A stretch of DNA of 6,099 bases. Source: Anaerobacillus sp. (GTDB lineage: Bacteria; Bacillota; Bacilli; Bacillales_H; Anaerobacillaceae). Location of the stretch: the NCBI GenBank assembly GCA_007120055.1, contig SKOL01000720.1, positions 1 through 6,099 on the forward strand, given 5' to 3'. A program made the position numbers and the translations under genes. A model generated the notes under the pieces. It was not told the origin of the DNA, did no database searches, and saw only the letters and a program-made list of their open reading frames with translations. Shown here in pieces: positions 1 to 5,074 of the stretch (positions within the stretch are counted from its first letter, which is position 1; each line of letters starts with the position of its first letter).

Positions 1-64
1 AACTTAAAATCTCTAAATCTCATTTTTAAAACTATTGAGTGAATTTCAAAATTACCAAAAAGGA

Positions 65-128
65 GCCACATCACGCAATATATAGTTTGCGAATGGTTTT
101 GACGCAACTATATATTGATCTTAGTGGC
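65..128. repeat. Hairpin-forming inverted repeat with a 12-bp perfect stem
   Basis: The sequence CAATATATAGTT at 76-87 is exactly complementary to AACTATATATTG at 106-117, leaving an 18-nt loop. In the same register, GCCAC at 65-69 pairs with GTGGC at 124-128 across a symmetric six-by-six internal loop. The right-hand GTGGC is also the outer edge of the next palindrome, so the two structures compete. No T-run follows on either strand, so it is not a classical intrinsic terminator. Its function is unknown. Confidence 0.6.
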
Positions 129-201
129 GAGAATAATGAATTATGAAATTCATTGTATTGTATAATTATTAATGCATTTCATAATTGCATATTTTCGCTA
201 C
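124..201. repeat. 78-nt palindromic element with 31-bp arms
   Basis: The arms at 124-154 and 171-201 are inverted copies with a 16-nt AT-rich loop. By my count there are 25 Watson-Crick pairs, 2 G-T pairs and 4 mismatches, including an 11-bp perfect core (AATTATGAAAT at 139-149 against ATTTCATAATT at 176-186). The near-complete symmetry with scattered substitutions looks like a decayed small palindromic element or a structured RNA. There is no coding capacity and no terminal T-run. No target-site duplication is obvious. Confidence 0.6.
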
Positions 202-253
202 AAAAAGGATCGGAATAGCTATTGGGTCTCCTGACAAAGCAAAATAGTACTGA

Positions 254-377
254 AAGAGGTTGGGCCAAAACAAGTGTCAGACACCGTTTCACACCTACAT
301 ATAGACATACATTAAAGCCTTTTTGTCTATATAAAGTAGTTTACGCGTGGTGTCAGACACTTTTGGCCCACCCTCTT
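254..377. repeat. 124-nt inverted-repeat element with paired GTGTCAGACAC motifs; probable operon 3' hairpin
   Basis: The arms at 254-285 and 349-377 pair over about 27 Watson-Crick base pairs, interrupted by two mismatches and a 3-nt bulge (271-273). An inner stem pairs ATATAGACA (299-307) with TGTCTATAT (324-332). Each arm contains GTGTCAGACAC (274-284 and 350-360), itself a palindrome around a central base. The central A is the same on the + strand in both arms, so it is one of the mismatches of the long stem. The element starts 9 nt past the stop codon of the IICB gene and would form a large hairpin in the operon transcript. It may stabilise or end that transcript, although it lacks a clear T-tract. 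The GTGTCAGACAC and GGTTGGGCCAAAA motifs resemble dispersed intergenic repeats of Gram-positive genomes, which is recall and not a search result. Confidence 0.7.
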
Positions 378-386
378 AATGTTTAA

Positions 387-1841
387 TTATCTATTTTCTA
401 ATTCATCAAGTAACTCTGATAATTTTGGATCGTCGAGATAACTTTCAATACTGATGATTTTGACATCTTTTAGTACTAGCCTTGCCCGATCTGCCAAGTT
501 CTTATGAACAACTACAATATCAGAATCTTGCGGAACATCTTCAATTCTATAGTGCTTGACTTCAATGTCAGTAATATTTTTCTTTTGAAGTTTTTTTCTG
601 AAAGTGGTGGCCCCTAGCGCGCTGCTTCCTGCCCCAGCATCACAAGCAAATGAAATTTTGTTAATATTTTCTTTAGTGCTTACGTCACTAATAGACGAAA
701 GGACTTGCTTTCCTTCAGATTTCATAGATTTTGATTTCGCGATGGAAGAAGTTAATTCGTCACCTTCATCATCAGATTTTTTCTCTAATTTCAAAATAAT
801 AGAGGTTACAATAAAGGAAACTACAGTTGCAACTAAAACTCCTAAAATAATACCTACAAAACTACCTCTCGGTGTTAATGCGAGATATGAAAAGATTGAT
901 CCTGGGCTCGGTCCAGCAACAAGACCGGCATCAAACACGCCAAAAACTGCTATACCAGACATTGCACCAGCAATCATTCCTATAATTGTAAGTGGTTTCA
1001 TTAAAACGTATGGAAAATAAAGTTCATGGATACCACCAAAGAAATGGATAATAATCGCTCCTGGAGCCGTACGCCTAGCAACCTTGTTTCCGAAGAAAGT
1101 AAATGCTAATAGTAATCCAAGTCCTGGCCCAGGGTTAGAAGCAACGGTAAAGAAGATAGACTTTCCAGCTTCTAAAGTATGCTGCATTCCTAATGGATAA
1201 TAAATCCCTTGGTCAATAACGTTATTTAAAAATAAAACTTTAGCTGGTTCATTGATTAAAGATAACAATGGTAAAAATCCAGTGGCTACTAAAGCCTCAA
1301 TAGCTACTGTTACCGCTGTGTTGGCTGATTGAATTACAGGTCCAATGAAAAGGTAGGAAATCATCATTAAAAAGAATCCTAAGATACCTATTGAAAAGTT
1401 ATTTACGACCATTTCAAATCCAGCCGCGATTTTGTCCTTAATTAATGCATCGAATCTCTTAATTATCCATCCCCCTAGAGGACCAACAATCATTGCACCT
1501 AAGAACATTGGGATATCGGAACCAACAATAAGTCCGATCGCCCCAATTGTACCCATTACAGCTCCTCTGTGACCGTGAACCATCATTCCCCCAGTAAAAG
1601 CTAATAATATAGGGAGTAAATATATGATGGCTGGACCTACCATTTCAGCAAGATGTTCATTTGGAAGCCAACCAGTTGGAATAAATAAAGCGGTTAAAAA
1701 TCCCCAAGCAATAAAAGCACCAATATTAGGTAATACCATGTTTGTTAAAAAGCCTCCAAATGCCTGGATTCTAGCACGTACGGAAGGACGCTTCTCCTCT
1801 GTTGTTGCAGTTTCAGGAATTGCAGTTTTAGGAATCGCCAT
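387..1841 (-). CDS. mtlA: PTS mannitol-type hexitol transporter, IICB component
   Basis: This is a membrane permease that imports a hexitol and phosphorylates it with phosphate from IIA. At 484 residues it has the IICB layout of Gram-positive MtlA. The IIC domain spans about residues 24-352, with hydrophobic segments and the MtlA signatures MVLPNIGAFIAWG (35-47), ASNPGPGLG (234-242) and GGIHELYFPY (269-278). A charged linker follows at about 353-393. The IIB domain spans 394-484, with phospho-accepting Cys400 in FACDAGAGSSALGA. There is no fused IIA domain; that is the separate gene just upstream. Two departures from MtlA as I recall it are seen. The loop usually written NNAINHG reads NNVIDQG (206-212), replacing the His, and the IIB P-loop has CDAGAGSS instead of CDAGMGSS. 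The start has AAAAGGGTGAT at 1847-1857 upstream. It is the last gene of the operon, 81 nt after IIA. The family is certain; mannitol as the actual substrate is not. Confidence 0.93.
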   Translation of the reverse strand: MAIPKTAIPETATTEEKRPSVRARIQAFGGFLTNMVLPNIGAFIAWGFLTALFIPTGWLPNEHLAEMVGPAIIYLLPILLAFTGGMMVHGHRGAVMGTIGAIGLIVGSDIPMFLGAMIVGPLGGWIIKRFDALIKDKIAAGFEMVVNNFSIGILGFFLMMISYLFIGPVIQSANTAVTVAIEALVATGFLPLLSLINEPAKVLFLNNVIDQGIYYPLGMQHTLEAGKSIFFTVASNPGPGLGLLLAFTFFGNKVARRTAPGAIIIHFFGGIHELYFPYVLMKPLTIIGMIAGAMSGIAVFGVFDAGLVAGPSPGSIFSYLALTPRGSFVGIILGVLVATVVSFIVTSIILKLEKKSDDEGDELTSSIAKSKSMKSEGKQVLSSISDVSTKENINKISFACDAGAGSSALGATTFRKKLQKKNITDIEVKHYRIEDVPQDSDIVVVHKNLADRARLVLKDVKIISIESYLDDPKLSELLDELENR

Positions 1842-1922
1842 TTTTTATCACCCTTTTAATCAATATTTTTTACATAACCAAATTTCATCATAGATTTTCT
1901 TTACCTTTCGCAAAACAACCCG

Positions 1923-2363
1923 TTATTCACATTCGCTGATTAACGATAAAATTTCTTCTTCACTGTTAGCATCTCGAAATTTAACCATTATGTCGTCATC
2001 TACGAGTAACGAAGATAAATCTGAAATTAAATCTAAATGGCCAGAGCTATCTTCGGCAGCTAAGACAATGAGAATGTTCACCTCCTTACCTTCAGGGTAT
2101 TGTACAGGTTTCTCTAGTTTTAATAATGAAATTCCAGTTTTGACTACTACTCCCCCTTCATTTTGGGCGTGAGGCATTGCTATACCTGGTACAATCACAA
2201 TATAAGGACCATTCTTATTCACATTATCAATCATGTCTTGGATGTATTTAGGTGTTATGTTTCCTTTTTGTAATAAAGGTTGAGCAGCTACTTCGATCGA
2301 TTCTTCCCAGGATTCCACACGTTCAAGAAATCTAATATTACCTTTTAAGTAGTTATCTAACAT
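1923..2363 (-). CDS. PTS IIA component, mannitol/fructose/ascorbate (EIIA-2) family
   Basis: This is a cytoplasmic phosphocarrier that accepts phosphate from HPr and passes it to the Cys of the IIB domain encoded next in the operon. Its 146 residues are a single EIIA-2 domain, the usual size. The active-site His65 lies in PGIAMPHAQNEGG (59-71), and the second conserved His109 lies in SSGHLDLISDL. The PHA motif with a following acidic/Gly-rich segment, and the stretch GKEVNILIVLAAEDSSGHL, look more like ascorbate (UlaC/SgaA) IIA proteins than mannitol IIA, which usually reads IPHG. I therefore give no mtlF symbol. The start ATG is preceded by GAAAGGGG, which overlaps the stop of the dehydrogenase gene 13 nt upstream, suggesting coupled translation. 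Family assignment is firm; the Ula-like affinity rests on motif memory only. Confidence 0.9.
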   Translation of the reverse strand: MLDNYLKGNIRFLERVESWEESIEVAAQPLLQKGNITPKYIQDMIDNVNKNGPYIVIVPGIAMPHAQNEGGVVVKTGISLLKLEKPVQYPEGKEVNILIVLAAEDSSGHLDLISDLSSLLVDDDIMVKFRDANSEEEILSLISECE

Positions 2364-2376
2364 TGTTATTCCCCTT

Positions 2377-3537
2377 TCAAGTAATTTTTTGGTTGTTTAA
2401 CTCATAATAATGTTCTTTGATCGACTCTATAACAGATGGATCTTCTAACCCAGTAAAATGGGTAATTGCGCTTTCAACACCATTACTATCTATAAATTGT
2501 TTGAGCTTTACTGATTCTACATCATCCGGGTATGCAAACGAAAGTGCAGCAGCGACGACTTCTAAAAGCGAATTTACGGGAAGTCCCAATTTAACGAGTT
2601 CTCCAGTAGGCTTAATCAACCGTTCTTCAGGACCCAGTTTTCGAATAGGTGATCTACCTACACGTGTAACATCATCGCTGACATTCTTATTTTTAAAACG
2701 AGCCAATATTTTCCCTATAAAATCATTCATTTCGTCAGGGCTATTATTGTATTTTTTAATAATATATCCAGAAGCTTCAGTCATTACGCCCCTTACAGTT
2801 TGTTCAATCTTTTGATTATTTAAAGCACTCTGAATAGTGGGCTCTCCTGCTGCAAACCCTAAATAAGCAGTCGCCGCATGTGCCATGTTTACGAGATAAA
2901 TTTTTCTTTCGATATAAGGCGTTAAATCTTCTACATAACTTGCTCCATTGACAAAGGGAAGTTTGTGATTAACCATTTGTGACTTATTGATAACCCATTC
3001 ATAAAACGGCTCTACTAATGCTATATCACCAAATTCTGATCCCTTGGAAAGGGCAAGCCGGTCAATTGCAGAATTAGGAAATCCTACAAATGAACAAAGA
3101 TCTCTCATTTCGAATGGTGAAACATGTTTTTCAATTTCTTTCATTAACTTGTTAGAAGCATTTATGGCATTTTCATTACTTATAATGTCGAGATTTTCTC
3201 TGTTAGTTTTTGCACGCTTAAGCAAGCCCTTAGATAAAATAGAGGCAATCCGTGGTAAGTTCTCAACGCCCACTGATGTCGTAATAATGTCTGCTTGAAC
3301 GATAGTATTAATAACCTCATCCTCTTGTGTTAAGCTATTTAAAGCCATCGCAGGAGATATTATTTCTGACGTGCGGTTGTCATCTAAAATCTCAACTGTA
3401 TACCCATTATTTTTGTTAATGCTGTCTATCATTTGTTTGTTTACATCAACAAAACATACTTCATATCCTGTTTTATGGAGCAAATAACCGATAAATCCTC
3501 TTCCGATATTCCCAGCTCCAAAATGTAATGCGAGCAT
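2377..3537 (-). CDS. mtlD: Mannitol-1-phosphate 5-dehydrogenase family hexitol-phosphate dehydrogenase
   Basis: This is a cytoplasmic NAD-dependent oxidoreductase that converts a hexitol phosphate to a ketohexose phosphate; the classical reaction is mannitol 1-phosphate to fructose 6-phosphate. Its 386 residues match the family's usual length of about 380. The N-terminal Rossmann fold shows HFGAGNIGRGFIG (5-17) and an acidic residue ending strand two (FVDVN, 29-33), as expected for NAD. The polyol dehydrogenase catalytic set is intact in ERKIYLVNMAHAATAYLG (210-227), with Lys212, Asn217 and His220. RSPIRKLGPEERLIKP (295-310) is also typical. The ATG has AAAGGAGG upstream at ideal spacing. It is the third gene of the operon, 40 nt after the hexuloisomerase and 13 nt before IIA. 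The enzyme family is clear, but with an epimerase and a hexuloisomerase alongside, the natural substrate may be another hexitol phosphate. Confidence 0.92.
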   Translation of the reverse strand: MLALHFGAGNIGRGFIGYLLHKTGYEVCFVDVNKQMIDSINKNNGYTVEILDDNRTSEIISPAMALNSLTQEDEVINTIVQADIITTSVGVENLPRIASILSKGLLKRAKTNRENLDIISNENAINASNKLMKEIEKHVSPFEMRDLCSFVGFPNSAIDRLALSKGSEFGDIALVEPFYEWVINKSQMVNHKLPFVNGASYVEDLTPYIERKIYLVNMAHAATAYLGFAAGEPTIQSALNNQKIEQTVRGVMTEASGYIIKKYNNSPDEMNDFIGKILARFKNKNVSDDVTRVGRSPIRKLGPEERLIKPTGELVKLGLPVNSLLEVVAAALSFAYPDDVESVKLKQFIDSNGVESAITHFTGLEDPSVIESIKEHYYELNNQKIT

Positions 3538-3577
3538 TTGAAAGCCCTCCTTTTCTAAAAAGTCAGTTTCACGAACC

Positions 3578-4138
3578 CTACTCTAAATTGGCGTGATATT
3601 GCCAAAGGTTTTTCATATCTATTTGTTTTTCCCTTATAATCGTTAAAGCGATTGCGTCTCCTAGTAAAAGTAAGCTTTGTTCAAACAAGCTTGTCATTGG
3701 CTGCACAGACGGTATTTCACCAGGAAGTTGCAACTTTGTACTTACAGGAATTCGAATAAAATGGTCGGAATACTGTCTCATAGAGCTTTCAGGATTAGCA
3801 CCAATATGAGCTACCTTCGCATTATATTGTTTTGCTTTTTTAGCAATAATTAAAGGAAAGGCCGTCTCTCCACTTCCTGAACCTACAATTAGTAGGTCTT
3901 TTTCTGTGATAGCAGGTTCGGTAATCTGACCGACAACATAAGTTTCCACCCCTAGATGCGCCAATCTTTTTGCAATAGACTTTAAAGATAATAGCACTCT
4001 CCCTACTCCTACAAAAAATACTTTCTCTGACTGTTGAATTAGACTAATTAATTCTGCTACATCATTTTGTTCAATACTATTTAAAGTAGATGCTAATTCT
4101 TTATTAATCTCTTTTGCAATTTCGTTATAATTATGCAT
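3578..4138 (-). CDS. hxlB: SIS-domain sugar isomerase, 6-phospho-3-hexuloisomerase-like
   Basis: This 186-residue single SIS-domain protein is probably an isomerase of the PHI/HxlB type, which interconverts 3-hexulose 6-phosphate and fructose 6-phosphate. Visible motifs are KVFFVGVGRVLLSLKSIAKRL (about 39-59, written in part), the phosphosugar-binding VGSGSGETAF (85-94), QPMTSLFEQS (146-155) and the C-terminal YHANLE; PHI proteins end in a very similar HANLE. I chose the ATG at 4138. It follows AGGAGG by 9 nt and starts 1 nt after the epimerase stop. The in-frame ATG at 4156 would overlap the epimerase, destroy that spacing and add only MRRLNN. No hexulose-6-phosphate synthase is nearby, so a RuMP formaldehyde role is unlikely from this window. 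A role in hexitol catabolism is inferred from the operon. Other SIS activities such as pentose-phosphate isomerase cannot be excluded. Confidence 0.82.
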   Translation of the reverse strand: MHNYNEIAKEINKELASTLNSIEQNDVAELISLIQQSEKVFFVGVGRVLLSLKSIAKRLAHLGVETYVVGQITEPAITEKDLLIVGSGSGETAFPLIIAKKAKQYNAKVAHIGANPESSMRQYSDHFIRIPVSTKLQLPGEIPSVQPMTSLFEQSLLLLGDAIALTIIREKQIDMKNLWQYHANLE

Positions 4139-4139
4139 G

Positions 4140-4844
4140 TTATTTAGCCTCCTCATATAAACCTTCTGAAATTTTCTTTTCCATAATAACCTTGTTTTCC
4201 TCGAGACTATTCTCTTTAATGAATAAACTCGTACTTCCAGCCACCAATATATTAGCGCCGGCTTTTACCAATCCAGGTATTGTATTTAATGATACTCGAC
4301 CATCCACTTCGATTTCGGTGTCAAATCCTCTCTCCTTTATTATTCGAGCTAGATCCTCTACTTTTTTTATAGCGTAAGATACTTGTTGTTCGTTCTTGTC
4401 TGTTGCAAATCCAGGATTAATAAGCATTAAAAGAACAGTATCGACTTGAGGTAATACATAGTCTAATGTCGATAATGGTGTTGCCGGATTAAGTGCAATA
4501 CCAACTTTGATACCATTATTTTTAATTAATTTAATGTATCGATCAACATGGATACCTGTTTCGATATGAAATGTGATTTGCTCCACACCGATATTAATCA
4601 TTTCTTGGATAAAAAATTCATTATTATTTGACATGATATGCACATCAAATTTCATATTTGTAACCTTACGTAATTGTTTAATTGTATCAATACCTAAAGG
4701 CATACTTGGACTAAAATACCCATCAATAACATCTACGTGTAAAGTATCTATACCTGCATTCTCAATTTCTTTTACGCTCTTTTCTAAGTTACATAAATCT
4801 GCACACATAATCGAAGGTGCAATTGTTATACTTTGTTTTTGCAT
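4140..4844 (-). CDS. Ribulose-phosphate 3-epimerase family protein, possibly allulose-6-phosphate 3-epimerase
   Basis: This is a cytoplasmic TIM-barrel sugar-phosphate 3-epimerase of 234 residues, the normal length for Rpe/AlsE. The active site is recognisable: IAPSIMCAD (8-16), HVDVIDG (36-42), DVHIM (67-71), INPGFA (142-147), EVDGRVS (179-185) and LVAGSTSLF (200-208). The expected metal ligands and acid/base residues are present as His36, Asp38, His69 and Asp181. Unlike housekeeping Rpe, the phosphate loop lacks the NPGFGGQ ending, the VDGG motif is VDGR and VMDG is VIDG, so this is probably a specialised paralogue. In a hexitol operon the best guess is epimerisation of allulose 6-phosphate to fructose 6-phosphate, but a pentulose phosphate is possible. 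It is the first gene of the operon, with AAAGGAG at 4852-4858 seven nt before the ATG. Confidence 0.87.
   Translation of the reverse strand: MQKQSITIAPSIMCADLCNLEKSVKEIENAGIDTLHVDVIDGYFSPSMPLGIDTIKQLRKVTNMKFDVHIMSNNNEFFIQEMINIGVEQITFHIETGIHVDRYIKLIKNNGIKVGIALNPATPLSTLDYVLPQVDTVLLMLINPGFATDKNEQQVSYAIKKVEDLARIIKERGFDTEIEVDGRVSLNTIPGLVKAGANILVAGSTSLFIKENSLEENKVIMEKKISEGLYEEAK
4148..4153 (-). promoter_or_regulatory. Ribosome binding site that fixes the hexuloisomerase start
   Basis: AGGAGG on the minus strand sits inside the last codons of the epimerase gene, 9 nt before the ATG at 4138. It decides between that ATG and the upstream in-frame ATG at 4156, which overlaps the Shine-Dalgarno sequence itself. 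The 1-nt gap between the epimerase stop and this start suggests translational coupling. Confidence 0.8.
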
Positions 4845-4883
4845 GTTTATGCTCCTTTGTTCTTGTTTTTTGAAGATAATCTA

Positions 4884-4912
4884 ATTATAGATGCAAAAAT
4901 GTATTTCGTAAA
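4884..4912 (-). promoter_or_regulatory. Sigma-A-type promoter of the hexitol operon
   Basis: On the minus strand a perfect -10 TATAAT (4884-4889) lies 17 bp downstream of TTTACG (4907-4912), which matches four of six bases of TTGACA. Initiation would be near 4877, giving a leader of about 30 nt before the epimerase ATG. The tandem repeat array begins 10 bp upstream of the -35. The weak -35 beside the array would suit control by the divergent regulator. Confidence 0.65.
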
Positions 4913-4921
4913 GAGTTTTTT

Positions 4922-5023
4922 TGCGTTTTTTTATTTGTTTATGCATTTTTATATTCGTTTTCGCGTTTTTTGTATTAGTTTATGCGTCTTTTGTATTTGT
5001 TTGTGCGTCTTTTTATTTGTTTA
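4922..5023. repeat. Five tandem 20-21 bp repeats, candidate DeoR operator array
   Basis: Five contiguous units start at 4922, 4942, 4962, 4983 and 5004. Each has TGCGTYTTTT followed, after zero to one base, by TATTTG and TTTR; individual units vary (TGCA in unit 2, CGCG in unit 3, TATTCG and TATTAG in units 2 and 3). The period is close to two helical turns, so all units face the same side of the DNA. The T-runs on the + strand recur about every 10 bp, as in intrinsically curved DNA. The array lies between the two divergent promoters and covers the -35 region of the regulator gene. DeoR-family proteins commonly bind several T-rich direct repeats next to their own gene, so it is the best operator candidate. 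Binding is inferred. Confidence 0.75.
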
Positions 5024-5044
5024 GAAAGTCGGTTATGATATACT
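5017..5044 (+). promoter_or_regulatory. Promoter of the deoR-type regulator gene
   Basis: TTGTTT (5017-5022) and TATACT (5039-5044) are separated by 16 bp and fit a sigma-A promoter. An overlapping alternative -10, TATGAT, lies at 5034-5039. The -35 hexamer is inside the last unit of the tandem array, which would allow the regulator to repress its own gene. Confidence 0.5.
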
Positions 5045-5057
5045 AAAGAAAATAAGT

Positions 5058-5064
5058 AAAGGAG
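5058..5064 (+). promoter_or_regulatory. Ribosome binding site that fixes the regulator start
   Basis: AAAGGAG is followed by an ATG only 1 nt later (5066) and a second in-frame ATG after 10 nt (5075). The first is too close for initiation, so the second is taken as the start. The resulting N-terminus, MLKEERQQKIL, is the usual one for DeoR proteins. Confidence 0.75.
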
Positions 5065-5074
5065 AATGAAGGGA

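Larger units (their letters stand above)
1..386. other. Non-coding, hairpin-rich region downstream of the hexitol operon
   Basis: No convincing reading frame is present on either strand; every frame is short and lacks a properly spaced ribosome binding site. The region is AT-rich and dominated by three inverted-repeat structures, annotated separately at 65-128, 124-201 and 254-377. Bases 1-64 and 202-253 hold nothing I can name apart from the short palindrome AATAGCTATT at 214-223. Because it follows the last gene of a leftward operon, this is where transcription should end and where small palindromic mobile elements could lodge harmlessly. Confidence 0.6.

Noticed and set aside
93..146. 17-codon open frame downstream of an AAGGAG-like sequence at 60-65
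   Set aside because: The Shine-Dalgarno sequence is nearly 30 nt from the ATG, and the frame lies within the hairpins at 65-128 and 124-201.
604..1020. Long rightward open frame opposite the IICB gene
   Set aside because: It is antisense to a well-supported permease, has no recognisable domain and no convincing Shine-Dalgarno sequence. The same holds for other rightward frames opposite the operon genes (for example 1624-1893, 2417-2815, 3044-3298 and 4114-4377).
3578..4844. Ribulose monophosphate (formaldehyde) pathway pair HPS-PHI
   Set aside because: The partner of the PHI-like gene is a ribulose-phosphate 3-epimerase family protein with HVDVIDG and VDG motifs, not a hexulose-6-phosphate synthase, and the remaining operon encodes hexitol PTS uptake.
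4922..5023. CRISPR-like array
   Set aside because: The 20-21 bp units are contiguous with no unique spacers, are low-complexity T-rich, and sit exactly between divergent promoters, so an operator array is the better explanation.
4833..5024. A 63-codon rightward open frame across the divergent promoter region
   Set aside because: Its Phe/Cys/Leu-rich translation is just the T-rich 20-21 bp repeat array read in frame. It also overlaps the epimerase start and both promoters, and it has no proper ribosome binding site.
4845..5074. Catabolite-control (cre) site
   Set aside because: A CcpA site would be expected for such an operon, but I found no good match to the consensus TGWAANCGNTNWCA on either strand in the divergent promoter region.
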